A DNA stretch of 64,000 nucleotides. Source: Codonopsis lanceolata (lineage: Eukaryota > Streptophyta > Magnoliopsida > Asterales > Campanulaceae). Positions 12,901 through 25,239 of this stretch are shown here, piece by piece (within the stretch, counting starts at the first letter, position 1; every line of letters starts with the position of its first letter). The stretch lies in the NCBI GenBank assembly GCA_013146195.2, contig CM028384.1:76666728-76730727 (forward strand). The letters are read 5' to 3'. Both the position numbers and the translations under genes were made by a program. The notes beneath the pieces are model-generated. The model was not told the DNA's origin. It worked only from the letters and a program-made list of their open reading frames with translations, and searched no databases.

Positions 12901-14512
12901 TGTGGAAAATCCTCATCTTGGGCCGCCTATTCAAGAGTAGGATATCGGCTTGAATCGCTCTCGAACCGGCCGAGAGCAAAGAAACCTGGAAGTGCAAGGC
13001 GGCCTCGCGAAACCTCGCGCGAGAGTAAGTATCGCGCGTAAGACGTAAAACCGTAACTCAAGGAAGATTCAGTGTCTAAAAGCGTGTACCTTTGTGATGT
13101 CCGGTGGAGGAGTATTTATTGGCCTCATGGGGTCAATCCCGAAGGATTCGGTTTCTTTAGTCATCTTGTTCAACAAGGAGTGAAACTCTAGATTTCATGG
13201 TGATATGCGGGCGCGATATCAAGAATAGATAAGGCAAGTGTCCTGCCTACATATGGTAACTTTTAGCCGTGTCTCGGCGGGCAAGCTACTGATGTCTTCT
13301 GCTCGATTTGGACTGAGCGGGCATGGCCCTACTCGCTTGTACGATAGCTTATGTATTTGAAGCGAATATATCACCCTGCAAGGCCCCGGCCTGACAAGTC
13401 GGGCCCGTGCCAACTAGGTTGATCGGGAATATCATGCTCGCCGCTAGATGCCGCTACTCATGCTACTCATGCTCGCGGGCCTCGTGGGCCTTATAATGTT
13501 GTGCTTGTGACCGGCACGTGAGGATAACACATGCTTTGCCCGTGCTCAGGTTTGGGCCGGGCATATCAAATAAATAATTAAACTCTTTAATTATTTTATT
13601 CGACTTATTAATTCCGATATTATTCCACTATAAATTCGGAATTGCACTCTTATAAATATAGAATATCTTACTCTACGAAATAGAACAGTCCATTGATTTA
13701 ATCATTACATATAGATTAATCCTCCATAGACAATTCGTAATTGAAGCTAGGTAATATTCGTTAACCTCTTCAATTACATCTTTTCCTCATTTACCATTAA
13801 TTCACTAGCGTTTAATGGTTAATTTATAATTAGATTATAAATTAGAGATCTCAAACCACTCGCTCTAGAATTAACAAATGAGAGAACCGTTTTCTACTTC
13901 GTAAGAAGGAATGGATTCCGTATCTGTGAATTCATATTCCCAGCCATTTAATTCAAATGTGAATCTAAAATGCAAGTGCTGTGAATGTCATCGAAAGACA
14001 AACTTAGACGAGCAAATCAAGAAACACCTCGAAATAAATAGGAGTTTATAACCACTCAGGATTAAGATCCATCCATATATGATCATCTAGAGATTTAATT
14101 TGATTTTCCATTTCTATAACGAAGTTTATAGGAAAATTACAAATTAAATCGGTCCAAGTCCTATATGATCAAATCATATATAAATGCCCCCACTTAGATG
14201 TCTATACATCGACGGTCCGGATAAGACGGTCACATTCAAAATGTTTTGGGCCGCATTAGTGATGTTTTAATTAAAGATCTCATACTTTAATTAATATCAT
14301 CACAGACTTAATTTTAAGTTTATTATCCACAATCTTAATCCTCTTGTATATAACACTCATATACTAAGATTATGGTTACAAAAATAAACTAGAGATTTTC
14401 TATGATGTTTAATAAAATGCATACAATAAGCACAAGTGTTCATAAATAAATGTCGCTTTTATAAATAGTCTAAAAACAATTCAAAATTGCTTTAAGGGCA
14501 TTATCACTAACA
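12901..14512 (-). repeat. LTR-like sequence, antisense (gypsy-1 5' LTR and possibly a second LTR)
   Basis: On the - strand the block starts TGTTAGTGATAATGCCC at 14512 and ends TTCCACA at 12901. It may be one long LTR or two. 13561-14512 is AT-rich (U3-like), while 12901-13560 is clearly GC-richer and holds TATA-like sequence (cattataaggcc near 13490; caataaatactcc near 13112). I saw no second copy in the window to fix the ends. Confidence 0.45.
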
Positions 14513-14627
14513 TAATATAAAATAATTTAAACTCAACATCATTTTCTAGGCAATGTGAGATATACATCTTCTAATGGTAATAATGATAAAAATCTTTTAT
14601 CAAATGTGTATAAATAAAAATCATTTT

Positions 14628-15620
14628 CTATGGTTCTGCCACCTCACCATCTTTGGATAAATCTTCATTCTAAAGCATCCATGTGGAAGCTTTAAAAACT
14701 TTTGGTTTTCTAGTGATTTTGAAAATCAACATCACTTTCCAACCAATGTATGATGTATTTCTTTTATTGGTACTTAACAATAGAATTTTTAAAACTAACA
14801 TCAATTTCTAACCAATGTGGGATACATCTCATTTATTGTTGAAAAATTAGTGTTTTTAGTGAAATAAATTGTGCAACTTGAGGCAAAAATTTCTTTACGT
14901 GTCATTTGTTTGTTGACGAAGGTAATTGCGCAAATGTATTCTACTCGGTGAGAGCATCAAAATGACATATTTATTTGTCCAAATCGAGTTTTGGATAATA
15001 AGATATCAAGACTTAAAGTATAATACTTGTTAAAACAATTAGTGTTTTTAGTGAAAGAAATTGTGCAACTTGAGGCACGAATTTCTTTACGTGTCATTTG
15101 TTTGTTGGCGAAGGTAATTGCGCAAATGTGTTCTACTCGGTGAGAGCATTGAAATGATATATTTATTTGTCCAAATCGAGTTTTGGATGAATAAGATATC
15201 AAGAGTTAAAGTATAATACTTATTAAAAAAATAGTGTTTTTAGTGAAAGAAATTGTGCAACTTGAGACACAAATTTCTTTACGTGTCATTTGTTTGTTGA
15301 CAAAAGTAAGTGTGCAAATGTGTTCTACTCGTCAAAACATCAAAATGATATATTTATTTGTCCAAATCAAATTTTGGATGAATAAGATATCAAAGCATAA
15401 AGTATGATGTTAAACGTGAGTCATTAGAAGTAATATCTAACCTTGAAGAGTTTTATCCCATATTGGTTAGAAGTATTGTTAGTTGTAAATTTTTTTTAAA
15501 TATAAGTCTTCTACTATTGACAATAGAAGAAGTTATATATACTAATACTAATACCCCTTATCCTAATGATTATTATTATGTATTATTATTATTATTAGCT
15601 AATTGTTAGAAAACCAAAAG
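14628..15620. repeat. Truncated copy A of the 16011-17103 inverted-repeat element
   Basis: Matches the complete copy at an offset of about 1401 bp (cacctcacca at 14640 and 16041; three 192-bp units in both; the same AT-rich tail with tattattatt). The first bases of the left terminal repeat are missing and the right one stops after accaaaagt near 15621, so this copy is not mobile by itself. Confidence 0.75.
14848..15424. repeat. Three tandem 192-bp units, set A
   Basis: Units start tagtgtttttagtga at 14848, 15040 and 15232, an exact 192-bp step twice. Each holds gtgcaacttgag, tttctttacgtgtcatttg and tccaaatcgagttttgga. Non-coding; short frames across it are chance. Confidence 0.9.
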
Positions 15621-15942
15621 TATATATATCTTATATTGCTAATAATAGTAAGTCTTTTATATAATCTAAAATAAAATAATTAAAAATCAACATCATTTTT
15701 TAACCAATGTGAGATATACATCTTCTATTGGTAATAATGGTAGAAGTTTTTTATCAAAAAACTTTGAAAACAAACATCACTTTATTACAAATGTATGATA
15801 CATCTTTTCAATTAGTAATTAATAATAGTATTTTTAATATAAACATCAATTTCTAACCAATGTGTGATACATCTCTTCTATTGATAATAATAGTAGAATA
15901 TTTTGTAACCATGTGAGATATGCATCTTCTATTGGTAGTAAT

Positions 15943-15947
<5 letters not shown>

Positions 15948-16010
<63 letters not shown>
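15948..16010. repeat. (TA)n microsatellite left of the inverted-repeat element
   Basis: Uninterrupted TA dinucleotides run up to the left terminal inverted repeat. Confidence 0.95.
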
Positions 16011-16016
<6 letters not shown>

Positions 16017-17098
16017 TGGTGAGAAGCACTATGGTTGTGCCACCTCACCACCTTTGGATAAATCTTCATTCTAAAGCATCCATGTGGAAGCTTTAAAAAC
16101 TTTTGGTTTTCTAGTGACTTTGAAAATCAACATCACTTTCCAACCAATGTATGATGCATTTCTTTTATTGGTACTTAATAATAGAATTTTTAAAACAAAC
16201 ATCAATTTCTAACCAATGTGGGATACATCTTTTCTATTGTTGAAAGATTAGTGTTTTTAGTGAAATAAATTGTGCAACTTGAGGCACAAATTTCTTTACG
16301 TGTCATTTGTTTGTTAACGAAGGTAATTGCGCAAATGCATTCTACTCGGTAAGAGCATCAAAATGATATATTTATTTGTCCAAATCGAGTTTTGGATAAT
16401 AAGATATCTAGACTTAAAGTATAATACTTGTTAAAACAATTAGTGTTTTTAGTGAGAAAAATTGTGCAACTTGAGGCACGAATTTCTTTACATGTTATTT
16501 GTTTGTTGGTAAAGGTAATTGGACAATTGTGTTCTACTCAGTGAGAGCATCGAAATGATATATTTATTTGTCTAAATCGAGTTTTGGATGAATAATATAT
16601 CAAGAGTTAAAGTATAATACTTATTAAAAAATTAGTGTTTTTAGTGAAAGAAATTATGCAACTTGAGACACAAATTTCTTTACGTGTCATTTGTTTGTTG
16701 ACAAAAGTAATTGTGCAAATGTGTTCTACTCGTCAAGAACATCGAAATGATATATTTATTTGTCCAAATCAAGTTTTGGATGAATAGGATATCAAAGCTT
16801 AAAGTATGATGTTAAAAGTGAGTCATTAGAAGTAATATCTAAACTTGAAGAGTTTTATCTCATATTGGTTAGAAGAAATGTTAGTTATAAAAGTTTTTAA
16901 ATATAAGTCTTCTACTATTGACAATAGAAGAAGTTATATATACTAATATTAATATCTCTTATCATATTGATTATTATTATGTATTATTATTGGCTAATGG
17001 CTAGAAACCAAAAGTTTTTAAAATTTTCCACATGGATACTTTAGAATCAAGATTTATCTAAAGGTGGTGAGATGACACAACCATAGTGCTCCTCACCA

Positions 17099-17103
<5 letters not shown>
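16011..17103. mobile_element. Non-autonomous inverted-repeat transposon between (TA)n tracts, 1.09 kb
   Basis: Terminal inverted repeats of about 100 bp: the left end starts taaagttggtgagaagcact and the right end reversed starts taaagttggtgaggagcact, with only scattered mismatches through to the cttttggtttctag segment. The body holds three 192-bp tandem units and an AT-rich tail, with no transposase. TA tracts abut both ends, so a TA target duplication cannot be told from the microsatellite. The superfamily is unknown. Confidence 0.8.
16249..16824. repeat. Three tandem 192-bp units, set B
   Basis: Units start at 16249, 16441 and 16633, again 192 bp apart, inside the inverted-repeat element. 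They match set A unit for unit, showing that the triplication predates the duplication of the whole block. Confidence 0.9.

Positions 17104-17132
<29 letters not shown>
17102..17132. repeat. (TA)n microsatellite right of the inverted-repeat element
   Basis: A TA tract starts within the last bases of the right terminal repeat and runs to 17132. Confidence 0.9.
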
Positions 17133-17134
<2 letters not shown>

Positions 17135-17183
17135 TCTTTTAAGAATCACTAGTAATGTCAAAATCATGTCAACTAGTTATGAA

Positions 17184-17746
17184 CAGTGTTCTAAAACTCC
17201 CCGCCAAGCTCCGCCTAGGTCCCGCCTAGGCGCTAGGCCCCTCTCTACCGCCGCGACTTTCTTAGTCGCCACCTAATCGATCAAGTCGGCACCTACGTTG
17301 TCGGTCTGCCAGATAGATAGAAGAAAGAAGAAGAAAAAAAGATGAAGAAGAAGGGGGCTGTCTTGAGACTCATAATTTAGAATGAGAAGAGATTAGAGAG
17401 GATATGTTAGAATGTGGGTTGTAGGGGCAGTAGGTAGGTGAAGTAATATTTTTTTTGTTTTTAGTTCTAAACTTGGCTGGTTTATTGCTTTGAGTTTGTT
17501 GAGAATTGAGATTAAAGGTAGGTTTGTATATTTTTGTTCATTTTACAAATATAGACAAATGTTTGATAAAATGATAAACATAAAAAAAATTAAATTTATA
17601 GTCAATGTGTTTGATCTTTGATGTAAATTATCAAAAAAATGGTAATTATGCCTTAATTCTAGGCCCCGCCTAGGCTCCGATTACGCCCCGACTAATCCCC
17701 TAGGCGCTAGGCGCTAGTGTGCCGCCTAACGATTTTTAGAACCTTG
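17184..17746. mobile_element. hAT-type MITE, 563 bp
   Basis: A perfect 8-bp duplication gttatgaa flanks it (17176-17183 and 17747-17754), the size made by hAT transposases. The ends are inverted: CAGTGTTCTAAAA on the left, CAAGGTTCTAAAAA reversed on the right, each followed by GC-rich ccgcctaggcgctaggc-type sequence. No transposase ORF. Confidence 0.88.
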
Positions 17747-18106
17747 GTTATGAAGCGGCGCAATATACACACAAAAAGAAAAAAAAATCTACTCCTATAC
17801 CGATGTTAGTAATTAGTAACAAAAATGTTAATTGTTCTAATACTAAATATATTATTCAGTTAAATTTTATTTTTCCTCCTTCCCAAAAAAGTCTCTTTTC
17901 GTTTTTTAGTAATTTTAGGATAAATTACAGATGAGTTCACTTTACAAGATTTTTAACCTCTTTAGTCCTTTTTTTTTAATTGCTAAAGTCTACTTTAATA
18001 AAATTGTTCCTAAAATACAACCGTCCTCTTCTTTCACATTTTCTCTATTTCTCGCCTGACCTCGCCCTTTCCCTTTCCCCTTCTATTTCCTTTTTGTTTT
18101 CTTAAA
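17747..18106. other. AT-rich spacer
   Basis: Short homopolymers and AT-rich sequence before the inferred start of the copia-2 LTR. No gene or repeat recognised. Confidence 0.6.
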
Positions 18107-19308
18107 TGTTGAATTGATTTGCATGTATTGCTCATTCAATTTCATCAACAATATGGATATAGTATTATCCTAAGAGAAGACTTTCTCCTCTCATTGGAAG
18201 GGGTGTCGAGCGCCAACCTTCCCTGATTTCCTATTTCTATTTTCTTTAAGTGCTCGTGAGATTTAGACGGAGATCATAGCCTATTGAAATATGCATGATT
18301 TACTTAAAATCATTAAGTATACAAACTTAGTTATCCACAATTTTGATTAATTGATTTAATCAGTGGGCTGAAACTTTAGTTTGCTATCGGCTGACACTTC
18401 AAAATTATTGAAAACAATTTATTTCCTTATTTTCTCAAACAAATTATTTTTAATACTTTCCTTATTTGTGCTAGGATAATATCTCATGTCTTATATCTTC
18501 TACACAAAATCCCTATAATCTTGTAAAAGATACTCTCATCCGAATTATTGCAATTCAAATTCAAACTTGCTTCTAACGGATTGGAAATCTCGATCTTTAT
18601 ATAAGGACATTGAAGCAAGGATTGAAACTCACTTGAAGCATTCATACAACTCTTACAAGAAATTATTCTTTGAAGTGCTCAAGTCCTTAAACATCTACTA
18701 GATAGCCTGCCATTTCAATTCTTTCTAGTTCTTGTTTAGACAATCATTATACTCTTTATTCCTTACTTCTTTCAAATCATAAAAGAATCTTTGATTGTCC
18801 CAGGACTGGAGTGTGATTGATTCTCAATCATAATTCAAAACACTGGTTTTTATTGTACACTGATCCATTAGTGATCACTTAGATTATTGATAAAACTAGT
18901 GCACGTTAAAAAATCCAAGTTTGACCAACTTGGTAATGGACATAGCAGCTTACACTGTGAACCACTTCTAAATACCTTGTCATTTATTCATCAGCTTCCT
19001 CAAAACTATTCTAACACTTACGTAGCTTCAATCTACTTAAGTGTCAACTAGTTACCTTCCTCAGTTATTTACTTGATTGTTTATAAATTTTTCTTCAGTT
19101 CATTCTCTATACTTGTGATCTTACAAAAACATAACTATGTCAGCAAGCTGACAAAGTGTAACCAAGTTCATCAGTCGATTGACAAACTATGACAAACTTC
19201 TTATTTCTCCTGCAAGTTTAGAAAGTTTTCAAAACAACTTCCAAAGTTTTAAAAGGCTATTTACCTCCCCCCCCCCTCTGGCCTTATTTGTTGCCAATTA
19301 CACTTACA
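18107..19308 (+). repeat. 5' LTR of copia-2
   Basis: The right end is fixed by the primer-binding site two bases further on (LTR ends ...CTTACA at 19308). The left end is inferred from TGTTGAATTGATTTGCATG at 18107, giving about 1.2 kb, close to the copia-1 LTR. It holds a TATA box (ctttatataaggac, about 18595-18607). It ends with the same C-rich run near the 3' end (19266-19277) as copia-1. I found no 3' partner. Confidence 0.6.
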
Positions 19309-19310
19309 AT

Positions 19311-19322
19311 TGGTATCAGAGC
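19311..19322 (+). other. copia-2 primer-binding site (tRNA-Met type)
   Basis: TGGTATCAGAGC, the standard plant copia primer site complementary to the 3' end of initiator tRNA-Met. It starts reverse transcription. Confidence 0.95.
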
Positions 19323-19375
19323 TTATCTTTTCAAAAATTATTATTTTCCAAGTTTAAAAACTTGAAAGATAGATC

Positions 19376-21747
19376 ATGGCAACTACAAAAGCTTTTCAAT
19401 CAAACAATGTTACTCAAGAACCTATTTTTTATGAAGATCACTTTGATATATGGAAAGAAATTATTACAAGATATATGAACAACATTGATAAAAGACTAAT
19501 GGAATGTGTAAAAGGTAGCCCCATGCAACCTATGAAAACTAACACAAAAGTTGGTAAATTTTCTAATGTAGATGATGATAACATAAATCCTCTTACTGAT
19601 GCCATTGAAGAATATGTCCTCAAATCTCAGTCCATTCGGACTGAGGATGACAAAACAACTGACAGATTGGACGCTAGGGTTGTTCACATTCTATCAAGTG
19701 TTGTTCTAGATAAAGCCTACAAACAACTCTATGATTGTGTAACTGCCAAAGAAATTTGGGATACTCTTTTTGTTACGTTGAAGGAGATCAAAATACCAAG
19801 GACAACAAACTCTATGATTGTATACAAGAGTTTGATGCATTCAAGAAGGACCCAAAAAAATCCCTCAAAAACGCTTATGACAGATTTCTTGAGGTATATC
19901 ATAGATGCTCTTCTCTTGGTAAAGTATATAACATGAAAGATTTAAATATGCATTTTCTTAGCAGCTTAAGAACTAGACGGTATGTAAAGGTTACTACCAT
20001 AAAGGAAGTAAAAGACTTGAACAAGACTCATATCCGTAGTCTTGTTTCTAGTCTCAAAATTTATGAAAAGGAAGTTCTCAAGACTCAAGAGCTTGAAAAG
20101 AATTTTAAAGGCATCTCTCTGTTTGTTCAAAGAGAGGTACCAAAAACTTATTCATCTCTATTAGATGATGACCTTGATGAAGATGAATTTGCTGTTTTTG
20201 CCAAACAATTTAAGAAGTTTAAATCTTTTAAAAGAAACTTTTTAAAACCTTCTTCTAACTTCCAAAGACCTTCCTCAAATTCTCTAAAACCTTCCTTAAG
20301 CTTTCAAATACCTTCTCCTTCAAACTTTTAAAAGTCTTACTTCAAATCCCATGAAGAAAAGGATGAGAAAGAAAAAATGTTATGCTTTAATTGTAGAAAA
20401 CTTGGACACTTTGCTTCAAACTGTCCATCTACTAAAAATGAGTATTACAAAAATGCTCCAAGAAACTTTGAAAAACCAAAAGGTTTAGTAGTTGAAGATC
20501 AAAATCTTACTACATGGATTGAGACAGATTCAGAAGATGAATCTGTTGATTTTGTGCAAGAAGCAAACCTTTGTCTTGTTGCAGAATCAGTCGTCTATGA
20601 TTTAGAAAATGACTGCCTTAGTCCAAACTGCACAAATGAGTCAAATGATGAGCTTCCAAGCTCACCTATCAAGAATCCCAAGCTGACAAAGGTCATCAAA
20701 CCTTATCAGCTTGTGGTTAAGAAAATTGGACATGGTTTCTATGGACAATGCATCATAAATCAACCAGATAGAAAAATCAAGACAACCTCTCCAAGGACTG
20801 CTGACACTAAGATGACCAAACTGTCAAAAGAGCAGGAGGAAAAGCATACTAACATAAGTGTTGATGAAGTCTTGGAACAAATGCAAGAAATCTATTCTAA
20901 GTTTGAGACACTTCAAAAAATTCACATTTTTTTTTATGTGGTGACTTCAAAAGAATTTATGATGAAAACTGCGAGCTTCAAAAGATCAATGAGATTTATA
21001 AAGTACAGCAAAATAAAATACTGCAACTTAAAAGCATCAATGAACAACATGAGAATCAAGCTAAGATCTATGGAGCTCAAATTATTGACATTGTTGAAAG
21101 GAATCTTCAACTGACAGATGTTGTTGATACCTACTTAAAGTCAAAAGCTGCTGTTGAAACCATCATCAGTCAACAGAAAGATCATGAAGACCAACATGGT
21201 CTTGGATACTCAAAAGATGATGCAAGTTGTGAAATCAGACAGTCAAATGATGAACCTCAGATTCTGCTCAAAAAGAATAAAGGATCGACTTACAATGTTG
21301 TCCCTTGTAAATATCCTAAGAATCAACTTAAGAAGTACTTCAACAATAAAGACAAGCTGAACCATGATAGCTGCCAGCCTTCTGTTCAAAATCGTCACAA
21401 ACTATCAACCACTAAAACAACTGATAAAAATCAATCTACTGACAGAAGAGGAGGGATCGAAGGAAGGCAGCTAACAAATTTAAGCCAATCAATTTTGTTG
21501 CTGTTAAGACCTCCAAGATGACTCAAGATGAATCTAAGGATTCCCCTCAAATGACTGATAAAACTGGTTATTACAAATGCACAGTATGTTTTACTTTTAG
21601 TCATCAATTTCATGAATGCTTATTTAGATTTAAACCTACTAACAAAGTCAAACTGCCTAAATTAAGGCAAGTTTGGCTACCAAAGTAAGCTAACCTTATT
21701 GACCCAAAAATATAAAAGGTACCATGATTTAAATATCCATATTTCAG
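19376..21747 (+). pseudogene. copia-2 gag with zinc knuckle and gag-pol linker, frameshifted
   Basis: The capsid-type gag starts MATTKAFQSNN at 19376, just after the primer site. The UBN2-like gag core covers AKEIWDTLFVTL and, after a frameshift near 19780, a continuation with LEVYHRCSSLGK, then FLSSLRTRRYVKV. An in-frame TAA at 20329-20331 precedes a CCHC zinc knuckle CFNCRKLGHFASNC (about 20380-20425) in the same frame. A second cysteine/histidine motif (CTVCFTFSHQFHEC) lies near 21575-21620, and the part ends LRQVWLPK before a TAA at about 21687. Gag packages the RNA into virus-like particles. At least one frameshift and one stop break it, though the rest is well kept. Confidence 0.88.
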
Positions 21748-24700
21748 GTGTACTTAATGGCAAATGATCAACCAACTGATGTATGGATATTAGACAGTGG
21801 ATGCTCTAGGCACATGACTAGGTCTTCAGTCATTTTTGGTGATAGCTCCAAAGGTAAAACCATAGGATATGGATCCACTATTAAAGTATCAGTGAAAATT
21901 GAAAATGTCTTTCTACCACAAGGGTTTAAACATAATCTTCTAAGCATTTCACAATTTTGTGACAAAGGTATAAACTACACTTTCTCTACATCTCACTGCT
22001 TCATCAAAAACAACATTACAAATGAAGTTTTACTTATTGGAACAAAAAAAAGAAATGTTTTTGCTATTAATTTACTTTCTTTAGATAACAGTACTCAAAT
22101 TTGTTTCGTAGCAAATAGTGTTTCAAAAACTTCATGGCTGTGACATAAAAGACTTTCACATTTAACCTTAAATATCTTTCAAAATTTTCAAAAAAGAGTT
22201 TTAGTGAATGGTTTGTCATCAGTTAGTTTTCCTGCTGACAAGAAATGCAAAGTATGTGCTATGTGCTCAAACCATGTCTTTCAACGAAAAGAATTCTTGA
22301 ATTATTACATATGAATTTGTTTGGTCCTGACTACTGCAAGTCTTGGTGGAAGCAGATAAACTTTATTAGTTGTTGATGACTATTTAAGGTATACATGGGT
22401 TGAAATGATGCACTATAAGGATGAAACTTATGGTATACCCATTGCCTTGTTTATAAATCTTCAAACTCAAAAAAAGTGTGAAATTATAAGTGTAAGATCT
22501 AACAATGGTACTGAATTCAAAAACCTTGGAATGAATACGTACATACTGTGATGATCATGATATATATCATAATTTCTCTGCAGTAAGAACTCCAGAGCAA
22601 AAATGGTGTTGTTGAAAGAAAGAATAGAACTTTGATTGAAGCAGGTAAAACAATGATTGCTGAAGCAAAACTTCCAAAATGTTTTTTGACAGAAGCTATC
22701 AATACAGCTTGTTTTACACATAACAGGTCTCTCATCAACAAATTTCATGAAAAAACTTCATATGAATTATGGAGAGAAAGAACACCCAACATTGCCTATT
22801 TTAAAATATTCGGGTGCAAGTGCTACATTCACTATAATGGTAGTGATCACAGAGGTATTTTTGTTGGTTATGCTAAACATAGTAGAGCTTACATAGTTTA
22901 TAATAGAAAATCTCAAATAATTGTTTGAAACTATGCATGTTACTTTTGATGAATTATGTTTACTTGAGTTTGCTGAGACTCAAGATGTTACTAACAACTT
23001 TGAGATTTTTGAGACATGTAACAATGCTATCTCAATCCAAAATAATCATTCATCCACCACTCTTCCAGCTGATAACTCAGAAGATCAAAATGAACATCAG
23101 CAGGTTGATGAAACTCAGCCAGTTGACAATCTTACTCATTCATCAGAACCAATACCTACTGATGATCCTTCAGCTGACCATCTTTAGTCAGTTGACACCT
23201 CTCTTCCTTCACCTCAAACTAAAAATCCTTTTTTCATTCCTATCAATCCAAACCTCACTCCAGATCTCCCCAAAGAAATTTATAGAAGCCAGACATCATC
23301 TAGTATCTAACATAATTGGTGATCCATTTGTTGGATTAAAGACAAAAAGCAACACTAAAAATGAAACTCTTGATTCCCATGCTTTTGTCTCCTGCATTTA
23401 ACCCAAAAAGATTGATGAAGCTTTGGAAGATCCTCAATGGATTGAGGCTATGCAAGAAGAACTAAACCAATTTGAAAGATGTCAAGTTTGACAACTTGTT
23501 CCAAGACCTTCTAATCAATAAGTGACTGGAACCAAATGGGTCTTTAGGAACAAACTGGATGAAGATTGAAGAGTAATAAGAAACAAAGCTAGATTGGTAG
23601 CTCAATGCTATAGACAAGAGGAGGGCATTGACTATGATCAAACATTTGCTCATGTTGCAAGACTAGAAGCCATCGGATTGTTCCTTGCCTATTCAACCTT
23701 CAAAGACTATCAAATGGATGTGAAGAGTGCATTCTTGAATGGTGACCTTCAAGAACAAGTATTTGTTGAACAACCCCTGGGTTTCTTGTCAACAAGAAGA
23801 ATGACCATGTCTACAAGCTTAGAAAAACTCTTTATGGTCAAAAACAGCCCCAAGAGCATGGTATGAAACTCTATCTAAATTTCTCATGGAAAAAGGTTTT
23901 CAAAGAGGTGAAATTGATACAACCCTCTTTTCTATGAAACACAAAGGTAACACCCTGTTAGTTCAAATTTATGTTGATGATATTGTTTTTGGTTCTATTA
24001 ATGATGCTTTGTGTAAGAGGTTTGAAAACCTTATGAAAGGCAAGTTTGAAATAAGCATGATGGAAGAACTTACATACTTCCTAGGTTTGAAAATTAAGCA
24101 AACTGATGAATGAATTTTTATTCATCAAGCCAAATATATGACAGAGCTGATAAACAAATACAATTTGCAAGAGGCAAATTCAACAAGCACTCTAATGGGA
24201 GTTGAATGTCATCTGGTTACTAATGAAAAAGGTAAACCAGTCAACATGACTAAGTACATAGGTATAATTGGATCTCTTTTATATCTAACTACTAGTAGAC
24301 CAAATATTTTGTTTGCAATATGTGTTTGTGCTCGTTTCCAAGCTGACCCTAAAGAATCCCATATGATAGCTACAAAAATAATTATCAGATATTTGATTGA
24401 TACTGAAAAATTTCGTATTTGGTATCCTAGATATTCATCTTTCAATTTATTGAGATATTCAGATGTTGACCTTGCAGCTTGTAGAGTGAACAGGAAAAGC
24501 ACAAGTAAAACATGTCAGCTTCTTGGTAACATGCTCATATCTTGGGCAAGTAAAAAAACAAGCATCAGTTTCTACCTCAACTATTGAGGTTGAGTACATT
24601 GTTGCTAGTAGCTGTAGCTTTCAAATTCTCTGGATGAAACAACAGTTGATGGACTATGAAATGCAAATGAGAACATGTTCTATTTATTATGATAATACAT

Positions 24701-24924
24701 CTGTAATATCTATATCACAAAATCTTGTTATGTATTCTAAAACCAAGTATATAGATATAAGATACCAGTTTCTTAAAGATCATGTTGAAAAATGTAAAGT
24801 TCAGTTAGAATATGTTCCTACTAAATTCCAACTTGCTGACATTTTTACAAAAGCCTTCAAATATGATAAATTTGAATTTCTAAGAGGTGAACTCGGTATG
24901 CTTATTCTTTCACAAGTTACTTAG
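21748..24924 (+). pseudogene. copia-2 pol: protease, integrase, RT and RNase H, with lesions
   Basis: Protease with catalytic WILDSGCSRHMT (about 21784-21820). GAG-pre-integrase with HKRLSHL and CKVCAMC after an in-frame TGA at 22141. Integrase core (LLVVDDYLRYTWVEM, about 22358-22405) followed by frameshifts, then the integrase C-terminal part (22632-22928, IFGCKCYIHYNGSD). RT starts near 23403 (KKIDEALEDPQWIEAMQEEL), with broken middle parts and an intact catalytic YVDDIVFGS at about 23970. RNase H runs to the stop at 24922-24924, with SVSTSTIEVEYIVAS and a C-terminal ADIFTKAF motif. Order protease-integrase-RT-RNase H is copia type. About ten visible stops or frameshifts. Confidence 0.92.
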
Positions 24925-25239
24925 TGTCGGCAGATACAACTGCTGACAATGAAAATTGATCTCACAAGCATTTGCTGACACCTATCGGTCAGCCGACATA
25001 TCATTTACTGATCACTATTCCCTACTTTCAAAAATTTGCTGAAAAGTGGTCAAAGGTAAGATTTCAAAGTGACTGACCATCAGTCACCACTCAGGTAGCT
25101 TCTGAACCTTGACATCAGCTCATCGTATCACATCTAAGTCTCTCAATGTAGTAAATAAATATTTTAATTTATGAGATATTTGTGAAAATTGAGATATTTG
25201 GTTTTTTCCGCCTAAATCTTTTTCCCAAATATTTCTCGA
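24925..25239 (+). other. Sequence after copia-2 pol, no 3' LTR found
   Basis: Holds several ctgac/gtcagc motifs (for example ctatcggtcagccgacat near 24990-25005) like those scattered in copia-2. I could not find a copy of the 18107-19308 LTR here or further right. Confidence 0.5.

Noticed and set aside
14957..15202. Minus-strand frame of 81 codons with internal repeat
   Set aside because: It runs over the 192-bp tandem units, so its repeat and openness are by-products of the DNA repeat.
14848..16824. CRISPR-like regular spacing
   Set aside because: Units are 192 bp, contiguous and nearly identical through their whole length, with no spacers, in a eukaryotic genome.
22925..23401. 158-codon Leu/Ile-rich + strand frame
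   Set aside because: Out of frame with the copia-2 integrase-RT linker, which reads as a normal acidic linker in the neighbouring frame.
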